Source: Cordia subcordata
Taxonomy: Eukaryota; Streptophyta; Magnoliopsida; Boraginales; Cordiaceae
Assembly: GCA_028554755.1 (NCBI GenBank)
Contig: JAPTOF010000017.1
Span: forward strand, 558,001 to 622,000
Direction: 5' to 3'
Length of the DNA stretch: 64,000 bases
Program-made: the position numbers and the translations under genes
Shown here: positions 36,492 to 48,011 of the stretch, piece after piece
How positions within the stretch are numbered: the first letter of the stretch is position 1
Layout: every line of letters starts with the position of its first letter
The notes under the pieces: generated by a model
What the model was told of the DNA's origin: nothing
The model's input: only the letters and a program-made list of their open reading frames with translations
The model's database searches: none

Positions 36492-38489
36492 TGATGTGCC
36501 TTTTCAGTGCAAGTTCTAAAAGACCCGCAAGTGTACAGATCGTGTAGAATAGTGTGTACAAGTGTGGGTGTTGAACCACAAGAAGGCATGAATTGGGAAA
36601 GAAATTCTATGCTAGTGTGCTCTGTAAGAAACCTTAAAAAAGGAACCTAAACTAATATGTTTTTGCACTTTTGGATTTTTAGGAGCTAAGGGAAAAGGTA
36701 AAAGGACTACACTATAAATGCAATAAAGGAAAGGGGTAAGAACTAAGCTAACCTGAGGGATTAAAACAATAGGAAGGTGATAGGGTGACCTACACTTACG
36801 AATGGGTGATTTTCTACCTCTTTGCTATGGGATTCAGGAATTGGCTTATCTAAAGGAATGCTCTAATACTAGGCCACTAGCTCGTATCCTAATTACACCC
36901 TAGGACTTGTTGCGGGTTCGTCCCTGAGCATGCATACTTAGCAATACGGTGTGGTCCTTATGTACCTAAAGCCATAGAAAGGACTAGAAAGCTACCTATA
37001 GCTGGATTTTAAGCTAAAACCTAGGGATACTAAGGTCGACTAAACCTATTTGGACTCCTATTAGCTGGATTTAAAGCTAAAGGGGACTTGACCTAGACTA
37101 GTCCTAACTTGGGCAATGTCGTTTTAGGGATACTATAGTGGAGTGATAACTAATAAGCACTATCCTACATGTTCTAAGGCAAGACGTTGTGAATATGACA
37201 TCCTATCCATGATACAAACACAAGAAAGTTTTATTAACACCATTGAAATCATTTAAGCATCAACATGTGGCAATATTTGAACATGCATTCACTATAAGGT
37301 ATGTTTCATACCCACATAGACATGAATAGAATCAACCCTCTTCATATTGTCCATAATCACACACAAAGACATGCATAATCTAAGGATTAGAAGTGTTGTC
37401 TAGCAAATACAACTCAATCTATGCATATACAACTCATTTAAGCATTACATTAAACACATGGACATGAAATGACATAAAGCTTTTCAAAATAAGAACAATG
37501 TATGTATATACTTAAGCCAATGGAATCCTATAACAAAGAGTATGATAATCAACCCATTACACAAGTTTAGTCACTCTAATCTATCTACTCAATCATAAAA
37601 TAAAAGAGAATGAAAAAGGATCAAAAAAGCTCCTCTTCCATCCTTGCTTGTTTCTTTACAAACCAGAGTAAATCCTCACCAAATGATGTTGTAATCCTTC
37701 AAAATCAACTTAGCTTTAGGTGGATGTGTGTGTAAATGTGTGTATTAGAGATGGGTGAAGGTAGGGTTTTGTGTGTGTGTGTGATGGGTATGTGAGAAGG
37801 GGTGAAAGTTATGCACAATAAGCTCAAAATGGGCTTAAATAGGCCATTCTGCTGCAAAAGCCGGTCGCCGAATCGGTCTCTTGACCTAAAATCAAGTGAA
37901 TCTAGCCAAAATTGGTGAATATTCTGACCTAGGTTAGAAGCCGGGCTAGTCGGCTGACCCTAGGCGGGGGTGCAACCGACTTTCAGCGGTTTTGCTCATA
38001 ACTTGCTCATTTTGGCTTTGATTCGCACATGGTTCTTTTCTATGGCTTCGTATTGCTTCTAGGGATCTCCAAACAATTTTTCTTCATCTTTTTCACCCTA
38101 TAAACATATCCAAACTTGACCTATGTCCTCTTTGGTTGCAAGCTCCGAATTTGGCTCTCGTTACGCTCAATTTCCTCTTTACTCTATTCTTCGTCCTATT
38201 ACCTCTAAAAGCTTCTTTTATGCTTCGCCCATGTCCCTAACATCTCGAGCTTGACTCCAACATCAAATTATTATCAATCCAAGCCTCAAGATTTGACCTA
38301 ACTTCACCAAACATGGGAAATAAGCATGCATTAGTGTAGCGTTTGTCTTTAAACTCAACTATGTACATTTGCTTACGCTTAAGCCTAACTTTAGTATATG
38401 TACCATACTAATGCATCTCTTAAAACTCAAAACACTTCTTAAACATTGATAAATAACAATGCAAATGCACACAAAAATACAACACATCA
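36492..38489 (-). mobile_element. Athila-like 5' LTR, minus strand (2.0 kb)
   Basis: The rc starts TGATGTGTTGTATTTTTGTG at 38489 and ends AAAAGGCACATCA at 36492, directly before the primer-binding site. It is homologous throughout to 23231-25117 but clearly diverged, so the two are not the LTR pair of one recent insertion. It includes the repeated ACATAGACATG motifs (37310-37460). Confidence 0.8.
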
Positions 38490-38886
38490 CTAGTCAACCA
38501 GCTTTAAGCGAGGGTGCGACTGACCTTGACTAGCAAGTTCCTCTTCTTTGCTCCTTTCATGCTCGATCTTCCCCAATTAATTCGTTCTTCGCCCGGTGAC
38601 CTCCAAATGCATTCTTGATATCTTCATGCCAAAACACCTTTGGCTTTGCTCCAACATCAAGTCATCATCCATTTAAGCTCTCAACACTTCCCTAGTTTCT
38701 CACCTAAAACACAAAATAAATGTGCATTAATGTAGCATTTACATCCTATGCTCAACTATGAACATGTAAATCCTAATATGCACAACTATGACCTAAATGC
38801 CATACTAATACACCAAATGAAGCACAAAACACGTCAAAACAAGAAAAAGAATGCAATACTCAAACACACACAAAACTAACACATCA
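38490..38886 (-). mobile_element. Second Athila-like LTR fragment, minus strand
   Basis: The rc starts TGATGTGTTAGTTTTGTGTG at 38886 and runs about 400 bp (TGCATTAGT..., TTTTGTGTTTTAGGTGAG) before meeting the first base of the other LTR at 38489. This suggests the element at 35650-38489 landed inside an older LTR of the same family; the other half is not seen. Confidence 0.65.
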
Positions 38887-39100
38887 AATATATTAAGCTC
38901 ATAAGAACACCAATGTACTAAGATCAATTTAACAAGACTAAGAAATAAGAGACTATACTAATCTTCAATCAATCTTCATAGCTCTTCAACTTCAAATTGT
39001 GAAACATGCTCCAATCGCCAATTCTTCATCTTGCTAAAATGGCTACCATTCATAAGATATTAAAAAATACTCCAAAGTCGCAATTTAGTTATATAATATA
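38887..39100. other. Unassigned AT-rich sequence
   Basis: No ORF of note, no LTR landmark and no RNA gene seen. Confidence 0.3.
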
Positions 39101-39920
39101 CAATTATTGCGTGATCAAAACTAGATAAAATAACAATATGTTCAACATGAAGATAATGAAAGACTATTGGTCCTAAAATGTCAAATCTCAATACATCTTG
39201 TGATACTATATGTGCCAGTACAATTATCTCTTATTAGAAAGAGTTGGTTTTGTACCTATAGAAAAGGCCTTAGAGATATTACACACAAATTTCATTATTA
39301 TTATCATTAGGACACTCAAAGATAATACTGATTAAGTATGAAAGTTGTTGATTATTTGTTGACTCATAGTGAGCAATATGTTTTCATATATGCTGAAATT
39401 ATTACGTATTGATGCTCTTGAAGCTCATTATTATTGTTATCTCCCTAAACATGACAATATACTACTCAACAAGTGAATGACACTACATGAATTATTGAGT
39501 AAAGGAGATTATATTGAAAGTGATTGGGCCTAACCAATTATGTTGAAATCCATGCATGAATTTCCCAAGAAATATGGAATAAGGATTCATCAAGTTTCTC
39601 AAACAAGAACTTAGCAAGTTCTTTTTAATTGATATCATCTATAATGATATGTGAGAAATTACAAGATTGGCATGTGTATTCAAAGATTTCTTGATATATT
39701 TAAATGAGGGGGAAACAATTACGCGTGGTACTCTTTTCCCCTTAGCCTAGGTTTTGTCCCACTGGATTTTTCTGGTAAAGTTTTTAATGAGGTAACATGA
39801 AGTGTATAATAAGAACATTGTACAATTTTTTTTTCACTAGGATTTTTGTCCTACTGGACATTTTCCTAATAAAATTTTAACGAGGCATATTTTTAAGAGA
39901 TGAATATCCAAAGGGGAGTA
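39100..39920 (+). pseudogene. Degenerate copia 3' internal region
   Basis: The phrase GGTACTCTTTTCCCCTTAGCC, followed by TTGTCCCACTGGATTTTT and TTTTAATGAGG and then a second CCTACTGGA/TTTTAACGAGG block, matches the tail that precedes the polypurine tract in several plant copia elements. AAAGGGGAGTATTATGAA at 39911-39928 is the tract plus LTR start. Protein-coding similarity upstream is too decayed to delimit. Confidence 0.5.
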
Positions 39921-40108
39921 TTATGAAATTATTAATTATTGTGTATATTTATCTTTAAACTAGTTTATTATTATCTAAACTCTAGACATGGTTCATGATT
40001 ATTCAAAATCTCATATGATAAAGTTAGATCTGCTTATGTATTCTAAATTCATGTAAATTCTAGTCTTATGTACTCTTGTATTACTCCTATAAATCAGTTT
40101 GTATATGG
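39921..40108 (+). mobile_element. Copia LTR fragment, left of the Mutator-like element
   Basis: Begins after the purine tract and carries TATAAATCAG (about 40088-40097), a likely LTR TATA box, before being interrupted at 40109. The flank at 45256 onward also looks like a copia LTR promoter, but the two partly overlap in LTR coordinates, so they may come from different copies. Confidence 0.45.
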
Positions 40109-40249
40109 TGCACCTGGACCAAGGTGCACCACATGAGCTACGTTCACCCCTTTTTGCGTGTAAAACGCGCGCCCTTATATTTAGAAGAAAAACATACAGG
40201 AACAAAACAAAGTAGACGACGCTTCCTTCTTCTTAAAGTTATTCATTTT

Positions 40250-40286
40250 TCTTCTTCTTCTTCTTCTTATTCTTCTTCTTCTTCTA
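40250..40286 (+). repeat. TTC microsatellite
   Basis: Twelve or so near-perfect TTC units with one TAT interruption, inside the Mutator-like element near its left TIR. Confidence 0.9.
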
Positions 40287-40691
40287 CCCCTTTTTATCTT
40301 TCTTTCTGTTTTCCCAAATTTTAATATCATTAGGGTTTCTTTTGTTGCTTTAATTGATGCTATTGATTTTGTTTTCCATTTTCCTAACGGGTATTATTTA
40401 TTGGATTGCTAAAGTTTCTACCTTTATTAGTTACTATTGGTTGTTTCATCATGGATTCTTTGATGTTCTAATTTGGGATTCTCTCATCTGGTTGTTGAAA
40501 ATATTTTGCATTTACAATTGAGGAAGTAGTGAATTTCATCCATTTTCTTTTGTTTTTGTTTTTAATTCTTGTGAGGGTGCTGAGGCTTGTAGTTTGCTCT
40601 TTTAGATATTGTGTAATTGAAGTTGTAAATGTTTTGTTTAAGGTTGTATATTTTTTTATTCAAAATTGTGAATGTTTCAGTCAACATTGTG

Positions 40692-40860
40692 AACACGTCT
40701 TTCGCTAGTTTGAATATGCCCAATTCACAGGCATGAATGTGCTGGTAGCAAGTTGTGAACATGTCATTTATCAATTATGAGCATATAATGTAAATCTTTT
40801 GAACATAGTATAAAAATAGTGAAAAATTAAATTTATGAATGTATCGTGTAAAAATTGTGA
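40692..40860. repeat. Internal direct repeat A, copy 1
   Basis: Matches 42396-42567 in the same orientation (TCTTTC-CT-G, CATGCCC-ATTCACAG, ATCAATT-TGA-CATATAATGTA, TTGAACATAGT). Diverged but collinear over about 170 bp. Confidence 0.7.
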
Positions 40861-41014
40861 AAAACTACTATGCTTTGCAAATTAGGATTCTGCAAAAATG
40901 CACATTGGTGTGGAAGGTGAGAGTGGTAAGCTGGGATGTCAGTTATGAAATTGAGTTTGTGCCAAGTGCTAAGGAAGGGTACACTATGATCAGGTGCCAT
41001 TAAACTTTCCCCAG

Positions 41015-41340
41015 GTAAAAAGCATGCTCTTGTTATATCCAATCACAGAAGTGATATTGACTGGTGTGTTAATGGGTTTTAGCCCAGGTTTGTAATTCAT
41101 TAATTTCTTGTTAAGGAATTTAGGGAGTATTGTGTGTAATATACAAGGCATGTTACTATTCAAGCCTCCTTCTTGGATAGCACAAAACAGATCTATCAGG
41201 TTAGAGAATTGTATATGAGTATTGGTTTGACCCAATCTTATCTAATTGATTGCATGGTCTTCAATGACAGAGATCTAGATGCCTTGGTAACATGTTAGCC
41301 ATGATGAAAATATCATCAAAGCTCCTCCGAGGAAGTATTT
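41015..41340 (+). pseudogene. Captured LPAT (1-acyl-glycerol-3-phosphate acyltransferase) exons
   Basis: Two adjacent exon remnants with intron borders kept. Exon at 41015-41087 is preceded by TTTCCCCAG and translates KKHALVISNHRSDIDW, the NHX4D catalytic motif of plant endoplasmic-reticulum lysophosphatidate acyltransferase (LPAT2-type). It then continues, after a one-base deletion, as WVLAQ and stops at a GT donor. An intron of 183 bp leads to CAATGACAG and the second exon from 41271, RSRCLGNMLAMMKISSKLL, which aligns with the next block of the family (RSGCLGS-LAVMKKSSKFL). Similarity ends at about 41330. No upstream or downstream exons are recognised. The fragment cannot make an enzyme. 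Confidence 0.8.
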
Positions 41341-42395
41341 TTACCCAAGCTTTGACATTCAAGTAATTGACAAGCAATCTTTACCCTTGCTTCAATGGAA
41401 AAAAACAATTCTTAGTTTAAGACTCAAAATAATATCCTAGATCTTGCAATCTATTGAGCTTCTTTATGTAACAATAGAAAGATATTGATATCGAAGTGAG
41501 TGTATCTATGGGTTTTCTTTTTCTCTTTTCATGGGAGAAAGGGGGTGACCACAATGCGTGCTTGTTCAGCATAAAGTTTTGGTAATTTTTAGTAATTCAT
41601 CTAACTTCTTTTCATTCTTCTATTCCTCATACGGATGGGGATGAACAGATCAGGGACTTGTACAAAAGACAAGAAATATTGAAGCTACATAAGAACCAAT
41701 AATATCTACCAGTTGTAAGATTGGGAAGCCTAGAAAAGCAGTGCTTACAGTGACAACCAAACTTCCAAGTGAAAGAAGCCTGTCAAGACCAAGCCTTTTG
41801 ACTGAAAGCTCCTAAGCAATTTTCTAGGGTTCAAGGCTCAAATCAAAAGAGAAATTGCAGTTTATTAACATATTTTTCAATTAATGTAATTATAAATTTG
41901 GTCTGACTAGGGGATTTCTTTCATATTTGTTTGATTTTCTTTTTGGTTTGTCAAGCTTTGTTATTGGGTTGTTGGAGTTGTTGGATAATCTAGTGGAAAA
42001 CCTTATTAGAATGCATATGGATGGAGTAGAACATATAGAGCTATTACACAATGGCTTGAAATGTGTGAAAATGGGGACAATATATATTTATTTACTAACT
42101 GTTGATACATTTGTAATATTTGTGTAAATTTGTCCTATTCTTGCTTTTCTCTTCAGTGAATGTGAATTTAATGAAATTGTTTTGTCTTTAAATAAAAAGT
42201 ATTGCTAATGCAAGGTTATCCTCAAAGCCTCAACAGTAATGGTAAGGTTATCCTCAAAGCCTCAAGAGTAATGGTTTATCTCACACATTAATTCTTAATA
42301 ATACTTTACAATTCTTTATCATTTGATCTTTTTATCTTTTTTTGTTTTCATACTATAAGTGTCATTAATGCCAAAGTTAAAGAGGGCGAAAGTTG
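41341..42395. other. Mutator-like element interior, no recognised gene
   Basis: A 66-codon ORF at 41927-42127 (hydrophobic start, no family). The segment at 41640-41800 has codon-like composition but no domain I recognise; it could be another captured piece. Confidence 0.3.
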
Positions 42396-42567
42396 TTAGC
42401 ATGTCTTTCACTGGCGTGAACATGCCCCATTCACAGATGTAAATGTATCGGTGACAAGTTATAAATATGCCGCTTATCAATTGTGAACATATAATGTAGA
42501 ACATTTGAACATAGTGTAAAAGTAGTAAAAGATTAAACTTTTGAATGTATCATATAAAAATTGGGAA
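42396..42567. repeat. Internal direct repeat A, copy 2
   Basis: Same-orientation partner of 40692-40860. Confidence 0.7.
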
Positions 42568-42589
42568 TAATTAAAAGTATTTGAACGTA

Positions 42590-43020
42590 AATTATTAAAA
42601 TTGTTAACATATGTTTGGAAATAATTATAAAAAATTAAAATTTTCAACATATAAAAATTGTGAATTTTTTAAAGAATTTTTTTAAGAATTCTTTTTAGGT
42701 TAAGAACTCTAATAAAACAAAGAAAAGTTTAAATTTTTTTAGTTTAATTTTATTTTCTTTTATATTTTATTTTTAAATTTATGAAAATTAAAAATTATTA
42801 TTTAAAAATATATATATTATAGGTTCACAAGTTTATATTATATATTTACAATTTTTACCTATATGTTCATAATTTTTATACGTTCACAATTTTTATATTA
42901 TATATTCACAATTCTTCACGCATTTAGAATTTTTATACTATACATTTATAATTTTTATACATTCACAATTTTTATATTATATGTTCACAATTTTTAATTA
43001 TTTACATATTTCATATTAAA
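42590..43020. repeat. AT-rich block with recurrent TTCACAATTTTTATA motif
   Basis: The motif TTCACAATTTTTATATTATAT recurs four or so times at irregular spacing between 42810 and 43000, with the opposite-strand form earlier (AAAAATTGTGAA). This looks like the subterminal repeat arrays common in non-autonomous DNA transposons. Confidence 0.5.
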
Positions 43021-43304
43021 TGTTTAATTTCATATTAAATGTTGAAAATTTGATGGAAATGTTCGTGACCTTGAACAGGAACATTTGCAATATCAATCAA
43101 CACGTTCACAACCTTTTTCTTTCTTTCACTTTTTGCAATTTTTTGTCTAAATCTTCTACAAACACACAAATATTCCATTCTCTAAGTATAATTTAATTTA
43201 AAAGAAAAGAAGTAAAAAGAATAACATAGATTGGAGTTGTTCTTATGGCAAATCGAAAGAAGAAAATAGAGACTGAAAGTTAGAGAGTCAATTGCATATA
43301 GTTT

Positions 43305-43505
43305 GGGATTTGATCATCTTACTGGTAAAAAATGGGAAAAAAGATTGAACAACTTTTTTCCCTTCTTCTCCATCAATCATTTGTGATCAGTGAACATCAC
43401 CTTCCACTCATCTATTTTACCAAAATAGCTCATCCTCACCTTACCCAAAAACACATTCACAATTTTAATAAAAAATATTTTAAACCTAATGTTCACAAAA
43501 TAAAA
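43305..43505. repeat. Internal direct repeat B, copy 1
   Basis: Matches 44482-44690 (GGGATTTGATCATCTT, AAAAAGATTGAAC, CTTCTTCTCCATC-ATCATTTGT, AAATAGCTCATCCTCACC). Confidence 0.75.
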
Positions 43506-43509
43506 CTAC

Positions 43510-44081
43510 AAAACAATCTTAACTTTAATGATCTTAAATGACAACTGACAATGCATTGCAGTCTGATATTAATTGATGATACTCTAGATCTTCCAAAGCA
43601 ATTGCTTGATTCGCCATGGTCTCCAAACCTTTCTCACATGCATCTTCAACTTTATGCATTATATTGCCATAACATTGTGTTTTTTACAGTATAGAAACTC
43701 TATGTAGATTATCATAGTTTAGCGCATCAATGTTTGTCGAGTCCCCATCAATGGCTTCTTCCATATGTTCATTGTTCTCAGTCTCTTAATCCTGAGAGAG
43801 TAGAAAGAAAAATGAGAAAACATCGAAGCGCCAAAGCCTTGAGGAGCTTGCAAGAAATGAAATTTATAGAGAACACTACCCCTCCTAAGAATAAGAGACA
43901 CCAAAAAACTAGCTATGTGAAATAGCATTATACTTACAAGATCAGTAGCCTCGTTATCAAACAACTCATCAAGATTTGCCAGGAAAAAATAAGTAAAAGT
44001 AGCCTGCAATAGAACTGTCAATTTGAAGATAATAAAATTGATATCTATTCGCTTAGAATTGCAAGCATTAAAATACCACAT
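43510..44081 (-). other. Possible captured coding segment of unknown origin
   Basis: The minus strand has a 120-codon ORF (44081-43719). A nearby second minus frame (about 43670-43560) reads NIMHKVEDACEKGLETMANQAIALEDLEYHQL, which is protein-like in composition. I cannot assign a family. It may be a second captured host fragment or part of a decayed transposase. Confidence 0.3.
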
Positions 44082-44481
44082 TCAGTTGTGCATTATCCAA
44101 GATAATTAAAATGCCGATATGTAGTAGTAAAAAGAGAGCCTCCATATATTTAATGCCACGACTAGTTAGAAACTCTAAAAGGGCAGAGACTTATCTCAAA
44201 GAATAGAATGGTGTAAGACCTGATTGGTATTTTAGAACTTAGAGCACCAGTATGCTATTGCATCTGATATATAAAGATTATAGCTATGATATTGGAAGTG
44301 AAGAAACCAATATTCATGTGGATGACTCTTCACTGTTAGGGACAAGACTAGTCATAAATTCAAGGGAATTCCAAAACTCAAAACATCTAGATTGTTAACT
44401 GGCATTTCTAAAAATCTTAGGTCAAGCATAATTCTAGTTGGAAAAGAAGAAGAGAGGGGCAAGACTAGTCATAAATTGATC

Positions 44482-44690
44482 TGGGATTTGATCATCTTTC
44501 TAGTAAAAAAAAAGATTGAACTTTTTTGGCTTCTTCTCCATCGATCATTTGTAATTTGTGAACACCACCTCCCTTCATCTATTTTAGCAAAATAGCTCAT
44601 CCTCACCCTACCCAAAACACGTTCACAACTTTAATAAAAAAATATTCACAAACTTTGAACTCAATGTTCACAAAGCAAAACCACAAAATA
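44482..44690. repeat. Internal direct repeat B, copy 2
   Basis: Same-orientation partner of 43305-43505. Confidence 0.75.
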
Positions 44691-45255
44691 AGTATGAACT
44701 CCTAATTCTTCTCCTCTTTCTTCTTGGCAAATGGGTGCTTAGGTCTCTAACCAAAAACCAAAAAAGCAAAAAAAAGAGTAAACGCACTATGAGATTTGAA
44801 GCAAAACTCTGCTTTAACTAGTTTAAACGTGAAACTAAGCACCCTATAACGTAAAAATCTGCAATAACAAACAACCAATCCGATGAGAATATCCAAATTT
44901 ATTATACTAAAAAAATTAATTTAAGCAAAGATGCCTCACAACACACACACTGGACACACACAACACACATCACATATCACCAACACAACACAACACCAAC
45001 ATAGACCACCACACACATGACTCACAGCAAACAGATCTGATATCCATCGAGTAGGAAGAAAAATGAAGGATCAACGGATCAGGAAGTGGAGTTGCCAGAG
45101 AAAGTGACGGAGATGGTGTGAGAGAGAATGAGGGAGAGAGAACGAGTGCGTGACCAGAGGAGAGAAAAAGTTTTTTCTTAAATATATATAGGGCGCGTGT
45201 TATTCACGCGTTCAATGATGTACTATTCTCGTGAGGTATACAATTGTTAGGTGCA

Positions 45256-45430
45256 TGATATTATTTGCGCCTATAAATAAAGGCCTTTGCATTGTATAAA
45301 TTGTACCAACTATTAAGAGAATCAATAAAATATTCTCCTCTGTTCTCACTTATATTTTCTCTTTCTCTTTTTCATAAATTAGTTTTCTATTTTTTTTAAT
45401 TATTTTATAATAATAATTAAATTTAATTAT
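45256..45430 (+). mobile_element. Copia LTR-like promoter fragment
   Basis: CCTATAAATAAAGGCCTTTGC followed by TTGTACCAACTATTAAGAGAATCAATAAAATATTC is the common TATA-to-U5 layout of short copia LTRs. The 3' border is not defined. Confidence 0.4.
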
Positions 45431-46520
45431 CACATGAGTGATATGATATTCTCACTCATATCTCACTCACCACTTTTGGAAATTTCAAAAAACCCTCCAA
45501 TAAAGGCATGTTTTGATTATTTTGTTTTCAAAAAAATATTTTTTAAAAACTATATATTCTTTTTATAATAACTATTTAACTTAACATTAAGAAAAAAAAA
45601 CTTCTACAAAAGTTTAAATACAATTTAAAAAAAAATAAAATTTTAACTTTTGAAAAAAAAATATTTTTTTAAAAATTATTAAAAGAATACTTCTAAAGGG
45701 AATTCAATAGAAACGACCCTTAAACCAAAACCTCTAAGGCGAACAGCAACAGCTCACCTAAACATAAAAAATAAAAAAAAAACATATTTAGGGGAGTGAT
45801 TGATGCTAATGTGCTTCAACAGCTTCCTTATCTTATCTCCCAAATTTTAGATTTTTTCTATACCCCAAAACAAAACACCCATATGTTGGGGTTTTTTTCA
45901 TCCCCAAAACTAACACCCAAACTCATCCTTCATATCTGCAAACCAAAGAAAAGAAAACAAAAAAAAGCTCCAATGTGATCTGCAAACTGGGAAAAATAAG
46001 AAAAAGCTCCAACGGTCACTAAGCAATGGATATATTATTAGAACATTCATTGAAAAATAATAAATTTATGGCCTAAAAGAATAAAAATTACAAAGGGGCA
46101 ATTTTTTTATCGTTTTTGTTGATATCTATATAAACCAAACTTCTCCCATTCTGAAGGTATAAAAAATATTTCAATCATTTTGAGAAGTAAAAGCCAGAAA
46201 AAGAAAAACCAAAAGATTCAAAAAAATATCCAAAAATATACGAAAATCTCAAGGTATTATCTATTTTTATCAAGAAAAAATGTGGAGAAAAAGAGGGATA
46301 GGATGCGAATAATTTTTTTTCTTTGTTTTGATCGCAAGGGAGGGAAGAAGAAGATAGAGGAGGAGAGAAAGGAGAAAAAATTATGGGGAAGGGGAGGAGA
46401 GGGCAGAGGAGGAGAGAAAGGAGAAGAAGAGGAAGATATATATATATTTTTTCTGATTGATGGAAGAGGGGGGAGGTGCTGAAGGAGTAGAAAAGAAGTG
46501 TTTGGATTAGCTCTAGGTTT

Positions 46521-46523
46521 TAC

Positions 46524-46575
<52 letters not shown>

Positions 46576-46590
46576 ATGTGTGTGTGTATG
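46521..46590. repeat. Compound microsatellite ACAT/TA/TG
   Basis: Four ACAT-type units, then (TA)n, then (TG)n, over about 70 bp. Confidence 0.9.
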
Positions 46591-46816
46591 TTTTAAGATT
46601 ATATTAAGTTTATTTAGTATATTAATTATAATTTTAAACAACTAACTATTTTTTATTATAATTACAGTCATATACTTTTTTTAATTATAGTTTTAAACTT
46701 TATTTATTATTTGATTTTAATTATTTTTTGTAGTGTTTTTAGTTATAATTTTTTCCAAGAATGTACATTATACTATAAATTGCAGTTTAATTCATTAATT
46801 TCTATAACAATAAATA

Positions 46817-46853
46817 TATTATTATTATTATCATCATCATCATCATCATCATT
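46817..46853. repeat. ATT/ATC trinucleotide repeat
   Basis: Runs of ATT then CATCAT units about 30 bp before the Harbinger ORF1 ATG. Confidence 0.9.
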
Positions 46854-46884
46854 ATAATACTAACTTTAGTATTTGTTTTTACAG

Positions 46885-47902
46885 ATGGACTCACAAAAAA
46901 ATGCCTATTTTACAAATTTGCTTCACGGGAATTCAAATTTTGATGAAGATGAAGTTGCATTCGGCTGAACTGTAAACATGAATGAACCCGCTATGGGAGC
47001 AACTCCCATGCCTCCATTCTTCACACAAGCAGAATCCGTCAAAAAGAAACCACCACGGAAAAATAATTTCTCTATCCAAAAAGATATTTTACTCTCTTCA
47101 GCATGGTTAAACATTAGTTTGGATGCGATACAAGGTAATGATCAAAGTAGAAGCACATATTGGCACAGGATATACAATTATTATCATCAAAACAAAACTT
47201 TTGAATCTGATCGCAATGAGAATTCTCTCAATCATCGATGGACAGTTATTAATCTTGCCACCCAAAAGTTTGCTAGATGCTATGATCAAATTGAGGCTAG
47301 AAACCTAAGTGGCAAGACTAAGAACGATAAGGTAATTGTAATATTAAATTTATTTTTTTGTTAAACTTGAATATTAAATTGAATTAACTTTTTTTTAATT
47401 ATTGATATAGATTCAAGATGCAAAAATTTTGTACTAAACCTGCCATAAATCATCATTCCTATTTGAACATCGTTGGAATATACTGAGGCATCAAGCAAAA
47501 TGGATGCATTATGGTGAAAAGAAAAAATCCAAAAAATCAAAAGGCGAGAGTCTAGGAGTCTCCTCTCAATCAACTGCACCTTCAATAAGTTTAGACATTG
47601 ATAGCAACCCATATGATACCATTGATCCTATGGCGAGACCACTAGGTAGAGATGCTAAAAGAGAAAGACTGAATAAGAGAAAGAATAAAGTAGTGATAGC
47701 AAATGACCAAGATTCTCTAGTTGCAAAAACGATTTAACAAATGTTGGAGAGCAAAAAAAAGATGCATGAAGATAGAATGCAGAGATTGGCTTGAAAGTAC
47801 AAAAATAGAATTATGTCACTAGATTTTTCAAAGATAACTCTAATGCAATTTGAATATTGGACAAAGAAGCAGCAAGAAATCATGAAACAAAATGGCTTCT
47901 AA
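46885..47902 (+). pseudogene. PIF/Harbinger ORF1 (Myb/SANT-like DNA-binding protein)
   Basis: Partner protein that PIF/Harbinger transposases need for DNA binding and nuclear import. ATG at 46885 gives MDSQKNAYFTNLLHG, interrupted by a stop at codon 29. It is then open with the trihelix/SANT region FSIQKDILLSSAWLNISLD, YWHRIYNYYHQ and LNHRWTVINLATQKFARCY. An intron is likely (47332-47410, GTAATT to ATATAG). The second exon reads FEHRWNILRHQAKWMHYGEKKK and a C-terminal coiled region, RPLGRDAKRERLNKRK to WTKKQQEIMKQNGF. Three or more stops show decay. The gene converges on the transposase. Confidence 0.8.
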
Positions 47903-48011
47903 TGATGTTATGAAGAATTTAAATATTTGTTTCTAGTGTAGAATTTAATATTTGTCTAACATACTTTTATTGGAATGAAAACTTTATAATTCAAGTTCAA
48001 TTGCTTACATG

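Larger units (their letters stand above)
40109..45255. mobile_element. Mutator-like element with captured gene fragments (Pack-MULE-like)
   Basis: About 5.15 kb bounded by diverged terminal inverted repeats of about 75 bp. The left end reads TGCACCTGGACC through GCGTGTAAAACGCGCGCCC (40109-40178). The right end, reverse-complemented, reads TGCACCTAAC through GCGTGAATAACACGCGCCC (45255-45183). Flanking 9-mers TGTATATGG and TGATATTAT agree only partly, so the expected 9-bp duplication is not proven. The inside has no recognisable transposase but holds two adjacent exon pieces of an acyltransferase gene, two pairs of internal direct repeats and AT-rich filler. A non-autonomous element that acquired host sequence is the best reading. 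Confidence 0.6.
45431..46884. other. AT-rich intergenic or transposon-terminal sequence
   Basis: No supported gene. A purine-rich block (46310-46480) gives a lysine/glutamate-rich ORF that is only low complexity. It probably includes the 5' side of the Harbinger element, but no terminal inverted repeat was located. Confidence 0.35.

Noticed and set aside
40109..40180. Hairpin-like GGTGCACC pairs as a microRNA precursor
   Set aside because: The GGTGCACC repeats belong to the Mutator-like terminal repeat and the arms pair only briefly.
46180..46482. 100-codon lysine/glutamate-rich ORF
   Set aside because: Purine-rich low-complexity DNA with no conserved motif; the opposite strand is equally open.
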